From positions 1 through 64,000 of the forward strand of contig JALWWO010000020.1 in NCBI GenBank assembly GCA_027078745.1: DNA of 64,000 nucleotides. The letters are read 5' to 3'. Shown here piece by piece: positions 17,173 to 25,642 of the stretch; position 1 is the stretch's first letter, and every line of letters begins with the position of its first letter. This stretch comes from Chromatiaceae bacterium. GTDB taxonomy: Bacteria > Pseudomonadota > Gammaproteobacteria > Chromatiales > Chromatiaceae. The position numbers and the translations under genes are program-made. The notes beneath the pieces are model-generated. The model saw only the letters and a program-made list of their open reading frames with translations, did no database searches and was not told the DNA's origin.

Positions 17173-18950
17173 AAAGCCGCTTTCTCTTCTTGTTTCTCCT
17201 CTACCTCCTCGGCCATGCCCTGGCGCAGGCGGCGGGCCTGGTGGCCAGCCTAGACCGCACTCGAGTCGCGCTGGGAGAATCCATCGCGCTGACCCTCCGG
17301 GCGCCGGGGGATCTCTGGGGCGTGCCGAACCTGGATGCCCTGAAACCGGATTTTCGGGTGGAGAAACAGGGGCAGCGCACCAAAATGACCATCGTCAACG
17401 GTCAGGTGTCGAGCACCAAGGAATGGCAATTTCTCCTGTTTCCCAAGCGCTCGGGCAAGCTTCAGATCCCCAGCATTCAGGTCGGGGATCTGGCGAGCGA
17501 CCCTATTTCCATCGAAGTATTGCCCTCCAGCCAAGCCCAAGAGCAGCTGGGGAGAGCGTCCCCCGTGCTGGTGGAAGCGGAGGTAGATCAGAAATCCCCC
17601 TATGTGCAAGCACAGGTGCGCTATTCCGTGCGGGTGCTCAGTCGGGTGAACCTACGGGATGCGACCTTAGAAGATCCCAAGGGAGAAGGGCTGCTGGTGG
17701 AGCGCTTGGGGAAAGATCGCACTTATGAAACCGTCCGAAATGGCCAGCGCTATCAGGTGATCGAACGGAACTACGCCCTTTTTCCCCAGCACAGCGGTCC
17801 CTTGCAGATCGCGCCGCCGGTGCTCTCCGGCCGCATGGTCATTCCCCGCCGCCAGCGCAGTTCGAGTCCGTTTGATGCCTTTTTCGGTCGAGATCCCTTT
17901 GCCGAGCTGGACGACCTTTTCCAGCCCACCCAGCCGATTCAGGTGCAGGGCCCGGAGATCACTCTTCAGGTGCAGCCCCAGCCCAAGGGCACCCCAACCC
18001 CCTGGCTGCCTGCGAAGTCCTTCAGCTTAACGGAGACTTGGACCCCGAAGCATGGGCCCTTCCGGGTGGGGGAGCCCATCACCCGCACCATCCGCATGTT
18101 GGCTCGCGGCCTGACCGCCGCCCAACTGCCCGATTTGCCCACCCAGGTGCCGGACGGTCTGAACTTCTATCCCGATCAGCCCCACACAGCGACCAACGAG
18201 GAAGGCGATGATCTGGTCGCCCTCAAGGAAATCAAACAAGCCTGGGTGCCCACCGCAGCGGGCAACTTGACCCTGCCGGAAGTGCGCTTGCCATGGTGGG
18301 ATGTGCAGGCCCAGCAACTGCGCACGGCCCGGTTGCCCGCACGGCAAATTCAAGTGCTGCCTGCAAAGGACGCAGATCAGACCCCGGCACCCCAAGCCCC
18401 TGAGCCAAGCACAGCACCCGCGCAAACGAACCCGTCAACAGCCCCTTCCGAGGCGATCCGCGGGCCAGCGATCTCCGGCTTTTCCCTGAAGCAATCGGGC
18501 TATTGGCCCCTGCTGAGCTTGGGCCTGGGTCTCGCCTGGTTGGGCAGTCTGTTTGGATGGCTGCTGTGTCGTCGGAGGAAAAAGCAGACGAAGCCTGAGC
18601 AAGCGCAGAAGACAGCGGGAAAAACGCCCCGCCCTGCCGAGGCGCGGGCCAGGCTCCGCCGCGCCTGTGCGTCGCAGGATGCGAAGGCCGCCCGAGAAGC
18701 CTTGTTAGACTGGGCAGAAGCCTGTTGGCCGGAGGTGAGAACACCTCGGTTGGAGCCGATCGCCGCCCGATTGCCCGAACCCGCCGCCCGTGCGATCCGC
18801 ACCTTGGATCAGGTACGCTATGGAAAAGGCGTGGCTTGGGATGGACCCGCCGCTTGGCAGGTCCTGCAATCGGCCCTCAAGCAGGCGGAAGCGGACCGGA
18901 AAAAAGGCCGCTCTGGGCACCCTCCCTTGCCAGAACTTTATCCAGCCTAA
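17169..18950 (+). CDS. batD: BatD-type membrane protein
   Basis: A 593-residue protein with a signal peptide (RFLFLFLLYLLGHALAQA), repeated beta-sandwich modules such as RVALGESIALTL and SPYVQAQVRYSVRV, a transmembrane helix near 440-465 (YWPLLSLGLGLAWLGSLFGWLLC), and a helical cytoplasmic tail. The ATG at 17169 overlaps the BatB stop by four bases and is preferred to ATG 17154. It closes the Bat block; the following hypothetical gene starts 13 bases later. Confidence 0.88.
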   Translation: MKSRFLFLFLLYLLGHALAQAAGLVASLDRTRVALGESIALTLRAPGDLWGVPNLDALKPDFRVEKQGQRTKMTIVNGQVSSTKEWQFLLFPKRSGKLQIPSIQVGDLASDPISIEVLPSSQAQEQLGRASPVLVEAEVDQKSPYVQAQVRYSVRVLSRVNLRDATLEDPKGEGLLVERLGKDRTYETVRNGQRYQVIERNYALFPQHSGPLQIAPPVLSGRMVIPRRQRSSSPFDAFFGRDPFAELDDLFQPTQPIQVQGPEITLQVQPQPKGTPTPWLPAKSFSLTETWTPKHGPFRVGEPITRTIRMLARGLTAAQLPDLPTQVPDGLNFYPDQPHTATNEEGDDLVALKEIKQAWVPTAAGNLTLPEVRLPWWDVQAQQLRTARLPARQIQVLPAKDADQTPAPQAPEPSTAPAQTNPSTAPSEAIRGPAISGFSLKQSGYWPLLSLGLGLAWLGSLFGWLLCRRRKKQTKPEQAQKTAGKTPRPAEARARLRRACASQDAKAAREALLDWAEACWPEVRTPRLEPIAARLPEPAARAIRTLDQVRYGKGVAWDGPAAWQVLQSALKQAEADRKKGRSGHPPLPELYPA

Positions 18951-18963
18951 GAGATTTGCCCGC

Positions 18964-19422
18964 ATGGAATCCTCGACGATGCAACCAGAACCGAACGAAC
19001 AAGCCTTTCTCCAGGCCTTTCGGGGCAGCTTTACTTCCGCACTGCGCTGGCATCATCTGGATGCCCTCTGGGAACGGGTGCGAGATCGGGCAGATCTGGG
19101 CTGGTATCTCTATGCGGTGGGAGAACCCCCTCCCAAGCAGCCCTCAGACGGGGCGCAGGTGCGCACTTTCATCGAGGAGATCGACCGGTTGTTGCGGGAG
19201 GAGCATCGGGAAGACTATTGCGGCATCGTCTACGCGGACGACCTGAAGGAACCTCGTTTTCTCAAGATCTACGATCCCCATAATCTGGGGGTTTCCTGTG
19301 GATACAGTGAGAATCCCCCCCTACCCGGCTGGATCATGAGCTTGATTCCACCGGTAGACCTGCCCGCCCAGCGCGTGCTGCCCAACAACCGCCGCCGCTG
19401 GTGGCAAAGGTTGTTCTCTTGA
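18964..19422 (+). CDS. Conserved hypothetical protein, 152 residues
   Basis: A soluble protein without signal or membrane helix. Notable parts are a helical first half, a central YCGIVYADDLKEPRFLKIYDPHNLGVSCG segment and a basic end NNRRRWWQRLF. ATG at 18964 is used; ATG at 18979 is a possible alternative. It sits in the same-strand run after BatD and one base before the methyltransferase gene. I do not recognise a function; the layout suggests co-expression with both neighbours. Confidence 0.7.
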   Translation: MESSTMQPEPNEQAFLQAFRGSFTSALRWHHLDALWERVRDRADLGWYLYAVGEPPPKQPSDGAQVRTFIEEIDRLLREEHREDYCGIVYADDLKEPRFLKIYDPHNLGVSCGYSENPPLPGWIMSLIPPVDLPAQRVLPNNRRRWWQRLFS

Positions 19423-19423
19423 C

Positions 19424-20038
19424 GTGGCCTTAGTTCCCATCGAAATTCCCATCGCACCAGAACCCCCCAGTGCGCGGGAAGCCGCTTGGATCGCAGCGGT
19501 GCAGGCCCGAGCCGCGCGCTTTCAAGCCCAGCATCCCGAAGTTCGCACCCTGCTGGCTTCCGATCCCCAAGCCTTCTGCGCGGGGCTGCGGGCGTTGCGG
19601 CGGCACGGACATCTGAACGGCCTGAAATTCTGCGATTGGGGTTGTGGGTTGGGCACGCTGGTGGGACTCGCTGCCCTGCAGGGTTTCCAGAGCTATGGCA
19701 TCGAGCGGGAACCCTTGTTCGTCACTGAAGCCCAAGCGCTGCTCCGGCAGTTTTCCCTGCCCGCGCAGATCGTTGCGGGCAGTTTCATTCCCAAGGATCT
19801 AGGCAATCGCTTTCGGGTGGTAGGCACCTATGGCGCTACGGACTGGCAGCCTCCCGAGGAGGATGCCTATCAGGCTCTGGGCATCGCCTGCAAAGAAATG
19901 GATTGGATCTATGCCTATCCCTGGCCGCGGGAGGTCGATCTATACGCCCAGTTGTTCGATACCTTGGCCCGCCCGGGGGCGCTGCTGTGGCTCTATCGAC
20001 AGGGGGCTGCGCCGCTCTTCTATGAGAAAACGGCTTGA
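19424..20038 (+). CDS. SAM-dependent methyltransferase-like protein
   Basis: A 204-residue protein with a class I SAM-binding motif FCDWGCGLGTLVGLAALQGF (about 67-86) and a following acidic GIERE at strand 2. The later region (KEMDWIYAYPWPREVDLY) lacks a recognisable substrate motif. The start is GTG at 19424, one base after the previous stop. It ends six bases before the convergent CNNM gene. The substrate is unknown; the fold call rests on motif I and strand order. Confidence 0.7.
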   Translation: MALVPIEIPIAPEPPSAREAAWIAAVQARAARFQAQHPEVRTLLASDPQAFCAGLRALRRHGHLNGLKFCDWGCGLGTLVGLAALQGFQSYGIEREPLFVTEAQALLRQFSLPAQIVAGSFIPKDLGNRFRVVGTYGATDWQPPEEDAYQALGIACKEMDWIYAYPWPREVDLYAQLFDTLARPGALLWLYRQGAAPLFYEKTA

Positions 20039-20044
20039 TCTCGG

Positions 20045-21304
20045 TTAAATCCGCTCAGCTCGCACTTTCCGCACGGTCTTTTCATCCGCTTCCAAGACAC
20101 TGAACCGGAATCCTTCCTCTTCGATGGCTTCCCCCACCTTGGGCAGATGGCGGAGGCGGGCGATGATGAGCCCCGCGATGGTATGGGCTTCGCCCACGGG
20201 AAGCTTGATGTGCAGCTGGTCATTCACTTCGGAAATGGGCGCCCGCCCGTTCATGATGAAGCTGTTTTCCCCCTCCGCATCGATGTAATACTGGCGTTTA
20301 GACTGATATTCATCGAAGTCATAGCCCACATCGATATCGCCCACCACTTCCTCAAAGACGTCTTCCATGGTGAGAATGCCGATGGCAGAGCCGAATTCAT
20401 CTACCACGATGCCCATGTGATCTTCCCGCGCCTGGAGCAGGGGTAGGGTTTGGTCGATGGTCTGCTGGGGGGAGAGAAAGAGGGGGGGATGGATGAATTC
20501 GCGGATGGGGCGTTCTTCAATGTGGGTATCCAATAGATCCCAGGTGGTCAGAGTCAACACGCCCGTCACATTGGTGATGTTGCCCCGATAGACCGGCAGC
20601 CGGTTGAAGCCGTGTTTGAGGACCAGCCGCACGGCTTCTTTCATATCGCGGTTTTCATTGAAGCCCACCACATCCGCCAGGGGAATCATGGCTTGGCCCA
20701 CGGTGGTATCTGCAAACCGGATGATGCGCCGGATGCTGCGCCGATCCAGCGGACTGCCAGGACCGCCCGCTTCGCTCACGTCCAGCAAAACGCTCAGTTC
20801 TTCCCGCGTGATGAACAGACCATGGCGGGCGGAAGCACCGCCCACCAGGCGGGTGGCGAAGCGGGCCACGCGGCTGAAGATGAAGATGACCGGATAGAAG
20901 AGGTAGGAAAAGAAACGCAGGATAAAAATGATAGTCGGGGCGATGGTGTCCGCCTTCTGCTGGAAGATGCTCTTGGGCACGATTTCCCCGAAGATGAGCA
21001 AGAAGGGGGTGAGGATGAGCACAGAGATGAAATCGCCTGCATCCCCGAACAGCTGGATGGCCATGAGGGCGCCCAGGGTCGAAATGATGACCGTGGCCAG
21101 GTTCGTGCCCACCAGGGTGGTGCCCAGGATTACATCCGGTGTGTGGAACATCTTGAGCAACAGGGCAGCCCCCCGATTGCCGGTCTTGGCCTGATGGCGG
21201 AGCTTGAACTTGTCCGCATTAACCACGGCGATTTCCGAGCCAGAGAAGAAGCCCTTGAGCAGGAGGAAAAAGAGGATGATCAGGAGTTCGACGAACCATT
21301 CCAT
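20045..21304 (-). CDS. CNNM/CBS-domain membrane protein (CorC/HlyC family), paralogue 1
   Basis: A 419-residue protein with an N-terminal CNNM transmembrane domain (start EWFVELLIILFFLLLKGFFSGSEIAVVNADKFKLR), two CBS domains (about 205-330, including VYRGNITNVTGVLTL and GIVVDEFGSAIGILTMEDVFEEVVGD) and a C-terminal CorC_HlyC domain. Relatives act in magnesium or cobalt efflux and resistance. It lies directly after a second, longer paralogue with one base between them, so the pair likely arose by tandem duplication and may form a heteromer. Confidence 0.9.
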   Translation of the reverse strand: MEWFVELLIILFFLLLKGFFSGSEIAVVNADKFKLRHQAKTGNRGAALLLKMFHTPDVILGTTLVGTNLATVIISTLGALMAIQLFGDAGDFISVLILTPFLLIFGEIVPKSIFQQKADTIAPTIIFILRFFSYLFYPVIFIFSRVARFATRLVGGASARHGLFITREELSVLLDVSEAGGPGSPLDRRSIRRIIRFADTTVGQAMIPLADVVGFNENRDMKEAVRLVLKHGFNRLPVYRGNITNVTGVLTLTTWDLLDTHIEERPIREFIHPPLFLSPQQTIDQTLPLLQAREDHMGIVVDEFGSAIGILTMEDVFEEVVGDIDVGYDFDEYQSKRQYYIDAEGENSFIMNGRAPISEVNDQLHIKLPVGEAHTIAGLIIARLRHLPKVGEAIEEEGFRFSVLEADEKTVRKVRAERI

Positions 21305-21305
21305 C

Positions 21306-22721
21306 TCAGTGCGCCTGTTCAGTAGATGCTGCCGCTTCCTGCTGCTCCGATGCCTTAGCTTCTAAGGATTCCGAGGCTTCGGAAACCGGCTCTTCTTTGT
21401 CCCGGGGTTCCGGTACATCCTGCCGCGGTGGGGAAGCTTCGGAGTCCTGATCCTCAATTTCACTCACCCGCAATCGACCGATGCGCAGTCGTTCCACCTC
21501 CAGCACGGTGAACCGATAGGATTCGTAGATGACGCTTTCCCCTTCTTTGGGTAACCGGCCAAACAACCGGAAGATCACGCCGCCAATGGTGGTCATGACG
21601 GGGTCCTGAATATCGATGTTGGTGAGGTGATAGAAATCGAGCAAGCGCATGTCTCCGGGCACGATGTAGCCGGAACCGTCCTGCTCGTATTCCTCACTGC
21701 CTCGCATGGGTCCGGTGATCTCCCCGAAGATGAAGGTCAGCACATCCTTGATGGTCACGATGCCCAGCACTTCTCCGAACTCCCCAAGCACGATGGCCGC
21801 CCGCACGTTCTGCGCTTGGAAATAGTTGAACATTTCATCCACCTTGATGGTGGGCGGCACATAGTGCACAGGCCGCAGGAGCTCTTCTAAAGCGACCTTT
21901 TCCAAATCCTTCCCCCCCCGCATGAGGCGCAGTACGTCTTCTGAATGGAGAAAACCGATGACGTTGTCCCAGTGCCCGGAATAGACCGGTACCCGAGGAT
22001 GCTGGTACTGTCGAAAACGCTCGATGATCTCCGGCAAGGGCAAGGATGCATCGAGAAAGCGAATGCGGGGGCCCGGCGTCATGATGTGGGAAATTTCCGT
22101 GTTCGAGGCCTCCAACAGGTTGTCGATGAGCACTCGTTCTGTAGCCGCAATGATACCGGTTTCTTCCCCTTCTTCTAACAGCGTCTTGAGTTCATCCGGC
22201 TGCAAAATGTTTTCTCGCGCGACCACCTCCCCCACCACCAGGGTGGTCACTCGGTCAGCCACGAGACGCACCGCTTCCCGCAAGGGCGTGACGATATAGA
22301 TCCATTTGGGCAGGATGCGGGCACTGATGGCCTTGGAGAATCCGATGGGATGGCTGACGGCGATGGTCTTGGGAGTTACCTCGCCCACCAACAGGAGCAA
22401 GGGTACCATTACCAGCACGTTGATCCAGCCGGCATCTTGTCCGAAGACGATGAGCAGAATGGCAGTCATGTTCGCAGAGGAAGCGATGTTCACCAGCTCG
22501 TTGCCGCAGAGAATGGAGATGATGAGGCGGCGTGGCTCATCCAGCATGGCATGAATGCTCTCGGAATCTGGATCCCGCCGATTGCGTAGCTTTTGCAGAT
22601 CGATACGGCTCAGGGAGAACAGGGCGGTTTCCGAACCGGAGAAGAGCGCGGAACCCACCAACAGAAACACCTGAAGCACCAGGCGGACAGTCAGTTCCAA
22701 TTCACTCGCGTCTAAGGGCAT
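21306..22721 (-). CDS. CNNM/CBS-domain membrane protein (CorC/HlyC family), paralogue 2
   Basis: A 471-residue protein with the same plan as its downstream neighbour: CNNM membrane domain with FSGSETALFSLSRIDLQKL, CBS pair containing VPVYSGHWDNVIGFLHSEDVL and IVLGEFGEVLGIVTIKDVLTFIFGEITG, and a CorC_HlyC domain. It adds an acidic, Glu/Ser-rich tail of about 45 residues. It is the first gene of the two-gene unit and diverges from the phosphate-uptake genes. Confidence 0.9.
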   Translation of the reverse strand: MPLDASELELTVRLVLQVFLLVGSALFSGSETALFSLSRIDLQKLRNRRDPDSESIHAMLDEPRRLIISILCGNELVNIASSANMTAILLIVFGQDAGWINVLVMVPLLLLVGEVTPKTIAVSHPIGFSKAISARILPKWIYIVTPLREAVRLVADRVTTLVVGEVVARENILQPDELKTLLEEGEETGIIAATERVLIDNLLEASNTEISHIMTPGPRIRFLDASLPLPEIIERFRQYQHPRVPVYSGHWDNVIGFLHSEDVLRLMRGGKDLEKVALEELLRPVHYVPPTIKVDEMFNYFQAQNVRAAIVLGEFGEVLGIVTIKDVLTFIFGEITGPMRGSEEYEQDGSGYIVPGDMRLLDFYHLTNIDIQDPVMTTIGGVIFRLFGRLPKEGESVIYESYRFTVLEVERLRIGRLRVSEIEDQDSEASPPRQDVPEPRDKEEPVSEASESLEAKASEQQEAAASTEQAH

Positions 22722-22956
22722 AGGGTCACCGTCTGGAACAATGGGCTAAATGGCCGAGGCTGGAATGATAGGGGATTCTCTGGGCAGTGTATGGAGGGCT
22801 TTTTCGCTCGGTATGATTTCGATCAACGGAAAACAATATAGCGGTTAAAAATTTTTTAATTTAGCATGATCCTTTGGTTCGGGTAGCATGCACATGCTCA
22901 GGCATTGGGCTGCCGTTGCATTCGTGATAGACCGCTAACCGAAAGGAGTAGTGTCA
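22722..22956. promoter_or_regulatory. Divergent intergenic region with palindrome
   Basis: This AT-rich region separates the CNNM pair from the DUF47-Pit pair. A perfect inverted repeat AGCATG-CA-CATGCT lies at 22885-22898, about 60 bases before the DUF47 start, and could be an operator. An A/T run spans about 22833-22863. I see no convincing Pho box. Confidence 0.4.
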
Positions 22957-23637
22957 TTGAAAACCACCAATCCAATCGCGTCCCTATTCGGACACTCACC
23001 CTTCAAACCCCTCCAGCAGCATATGGAAATCGTCATCCAATGCGTCGCCCAAGTCCCGCCCCTGTTCGAGGCCTTGATCAACCAGGACAGCGCCGGGGTG
23101 GAGAAGGCAAAGGAGGCTATCTTTGAACGAGAGGGGGCAGCGGATGCCATGAAAAATCAGCTGCGGAGTCATTTGCCCAAAAGCCTGTTCATGCCCGTGG
23201 ATCGGCGGGATCTGCTGGAAGTGCTGGTGATGCAGGATTCCATCGCCGACACAGCGCAGGACATCGCCGGGTTGCTGGTAGAACGGCAAATGGTCGTGCC
23301 GGAAAACATGGTGGAGAACCTGCGCAAGCTAGTTCAGCGCTGTGTGGATACCTGCCAGCAGGCGGCTAAGATCGTGGCAGAGCTGGATGAGCTGGTCGAA
23401 ACCGGTTTCGGCGGTGCCGAGGCGAACCGAGTGAGCGAGATGGTGGCGCAACTCAACCTCATCGAAGATGAAACGGATCAGCTCGGCATGGCCTTAGCTA
23501 AAGCGCTCTTCGCTCAAGAGGACAGTATGAGCCCTGTTTCCGTGATCTTCTGGTATCAGCTGATCCAGTGGATCGGGGACTTGGCAGACTATGCGGAAAA
23601 GGTGGGCGATCGCCTCCGCCTGCTGATCGCGCGCTAA
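22957..23637 (+). CDS. DUF47 (PhoU-like) protein partnered with Pit
   Basis: A 226-residue all-helical protein that starts KTTNPIASLFGHSPFKPLQQHM and continues with PhoU-like amphipathic helices containing conserved acidic patches such as EREGAADAMK. I prefer a TTG start at 22957: AGGAG is eight bases upstream of it but only two bases from the GTG at 22951. DUF47 proteins are regularly encoded just before low-affinity phosphate transporters and are thought to control them. Pit follows after 58 bases. Confidence 0.85.
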   Translation: MKTTNPIASLFGHSPFKPLQQHMEIVIQCVAQVPPLFEALINQDSAGVEKAKEAIFEREGAADAMKNQLRSHLPKSLFMPVDRRDLLEVLVMQDSIADTAQDIAGLLVERQMVVPENMVENLRKLVQRCVDTCQQAAKIVAELDELVETGFGGAEANRVSEMVAQLNLIEDETDQLGMALAKALFAQEDSMSPVSVIFWYQLIQWIGDLADYAEKVGDRLRLLIAR

Positions 23638-23695
23638 ATTTTTCCGGTTAAACAGGGGGCGCTCAAGTCCTGTTGGCATCTCTCTAGGGGGAATT

Positions 23696-24961
23696 ATGGA
23701 AATCATCAGTGAATGGGGAACTGTATTCATCGTCTTAGCCATCCTCTTTGGTCTTTACATGACTTGGGGGATCGGCGCCAATGATGTGGCTAACGCCATG
23801 GGCACCTCCGTGGGCTCGGGCGCTATCACAGTCAAGCAAGCCATCTTCATCGCAGCCATCTTCGAATTCGCCGGCGCCTTTATCGCGGGCGGCTCCGTGA
23901 CTAAAACCATCCGCAAGGGCATCATCGACCCCGCGCCCCTGGTAGGCAATCCGGAATATCTGATATATGGCATGTTGGCAGCCCTGTTGGCGGCAGCTAT
24001 CTGGCTCATGGTGGCCTCTGCTCGGGGCTGGCCCGTCTCCACCACCCATTCCATCGTGGGGGCCATCGTGGGCTTTGCCATGGCAGGCATCGGCATGGAG
24101 GCGGTGAACTGGGGGAAAATCGGTCAGATCGTCGCGAGCTGGGTAGTCTCGCCCCTGCTCGGCGGTCTCATCGCTCTCCTCCTCATGCTGAGCATCCGCA
24201 AACTGATTCTCAATGCGGAGAATCCTTTTGAGAAGGCCAAGCAATGGGGACCGGTCTATGTGTTTCTAGTGGGCTTCATCGTGGCGTTGGTCACTCTCTT
24301 CAAGGGGCTCAAACATCTTCATCTGGAGCTGAGCACGACCCAGAGCTTCATCGCGGCCTTCGTGTTCGGGCTGATCGTGGCTTTCATCGGCAAGATACTC
24401 ATCGAACGGGTCGAAACGGACGATCAATCGGATAAGAACTTCCACTTCGCCAGCGTGGAGAAGGTCTTCACCCCCATGATGATCTTCACCGCCTGCGCCA
24501 TGGCTTTCGCTCATGGCTCCAACGACGTGGCCAACGGCATCGGCCCCTTGGCTGCGGTGGTCTCCATCGTGCAACACGGCGGTGAGGTCACCCAGAAAGC
24601 GGAACTGCCCCTGTGGATCCTCATCCTGGGCGGCGGGGGCATCGTCGTCGGTCTGGCCACCATGGGCTATCGGGTCATGCAGACCATCGGCACCAAGATC
24701 ACCGAGTTGACCCCTACCCGAGGTTATTGCGCGACTCTGGCAGCGGCTACCACCGTAGTGTTGGCCTCTAAGACTGGACTGCCCGTCTCCACCACCCATA
24801 TCGCGGTGGGTGCGGTCATGGGTGTAGGCTTGGCCCGAGGCATCGGTGCGTTGGATCTGCGGGTGATCGGCAACATCGTCATCTCCTGGATCGTAACCCT
24901 GCCGGCCGGCGGAATCTTGGCTGCGATTTTCTTCTTCATCCTGAAGGGGATCTTCGGCTAA
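23696..24961 (+). CDS. pit: Inorganic phosphate transporter, Pit family
   Basis: A 421-residue membrane protein with many hydrophobic helices and the two PHO4 repeats: GANDVANAMGTSVGSGAIT near residue 28 and GSNDVANGIGPLAAVV near 277, each followed later by PVSTTHSIVGA or PVSTTHIAVGA. The internal symmetry is characteristic of the family. It imports metal-phosphate driven by protons or sodium. It pairs with the DUF47 gene and is followed after 55 bases by a kinase-phosphatase-mutase set on the same strand. Confidence 0.95.
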   Translation: MEIISEWGTVFIVLAILFGLYMTWGIGANDVANAMGTSVGSGAITVKQAIFIAAIFEFAGAFIAGGSVTKTIRKGIIDPAPLVGNPEYLIYGMLAALLAAAIWLMVASARGWPVSTTHSIVGAIVGFAMAGIGMEAVNWGKIGQIVASWVVSPLLGGLIALLLMLSIRKLILNAENPFEKAKQWGPVYVFLVGFIVALVTLFKGLKHLHLELSTTQSFIAAFVFGLIVAFIGKILIERVETDDQSDKNFHFASVEKVFTPMMIFTACAMAFAHGSNDVANGIGPLAAVVSIVQHGGEVTQKAELPLWILILGGGGIVVGLATMGYRVMQTIGTKITELTPTRGYCATLAAATTVVLASKTGLPVSTTHIAVGAVMGVGLARGIGALDLRVIGNIVISWIVTLPAGGILAAIFFFILKGIFG

Positions 24962-25016
24962 GCCCTGACAAGGCGGTGCAGGAATTCACCTGTGCCGCCT
25001 GTCACCGATCAGCCCG

Positions 25017-25640
25017 ATGCTCGCTTTCCTTCCGCTCCCGTTAACGCCCATTCCCCGAGAAGCCTGCACAGAGATTCGCGGTATTTTCTTCCCCAAGGAC
25101 GTGCGCTTCCGTCAACTCATCGTGACCGGTCCACCTGGCGCAGGAAAGAGCACCTGGATTCAGCAGATCCGCGGTTGGCCGGAGGAAGGCTATATCGATC
25201 TCAGTCATCGGGGATGGTGGAAGACGCAAGCCATCAACCTGCGGCCCCGAGAGGTCCATCTCGGGCTGCCCTTCCGCGGTCAGAAGATGGGTTTGGCCCT
25301 GTTCGAGGACGCCTGGAATCAGGGCTGGGAAACCCTGGTCTTGGAGGAAGAGCGCATCCAGGTCCCGCCGAAAAAGCGTTTCTTCTGGTCTGTGAACTGG
25401 CACGCTCGCTTCGTGTTCGATTTCCTTTTGCCCGATCCGGAACAGATCCTCAGCCGAAGGCGCGCTCGCGCTGAGCAGGGTACCCATCCCGTGGACACGG
25501 CCTTAAACCTGGCCCAGATCCGCCGGCAGGTCCTGCTCTTCGCTCAGGTGGCTGCGGTTTTCCACCGAAAGGGTTTGCGGGTGCTGATCCGAACCGCGCC
25601 GGATGCACTGCCCTATCGGATCGTTGCTTCCGATTCCTGA
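25017..25640 (+). CDS. P-loop kinase-like ATPase
   Basis: A 207-residue protein with Walker A GPPGAGKST at about 37-45 and a compact NMP-kinase-like size. Charged segments (RARAEQGTHPVDTALNLAQIRRQ) follow. No signal or membrane helix is present. It starts without a clear ribosome site and ends two bases before an FHA-PPP phosphatase gene. This pairing resembles kinase/phosphatase partners, so it may phosphorylate a protein, sugar or nucleic-acid end; the substrate cannot be assigned. Confidence 0.7.
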   Translation: MLAFLPLPLTPIPREACTEIRGIFFPKDVRFRQLIVTGPPGAGKSTWIQQIRGWPEEGYIDLSHRGWWKTQAINLRPREVHLGLPFRGQKMGLALFEDAWNQGWETLVLEEERIQVPPKKRFFWSVNWHARFVFDFLLPDPEQILSRRRARAEQGTHPVDTALNLAQIRRQVLLFAQVAAVFHRKGLRVLIRTAPDALPYRIVASDS

Positions 25641-25642
25641 CA

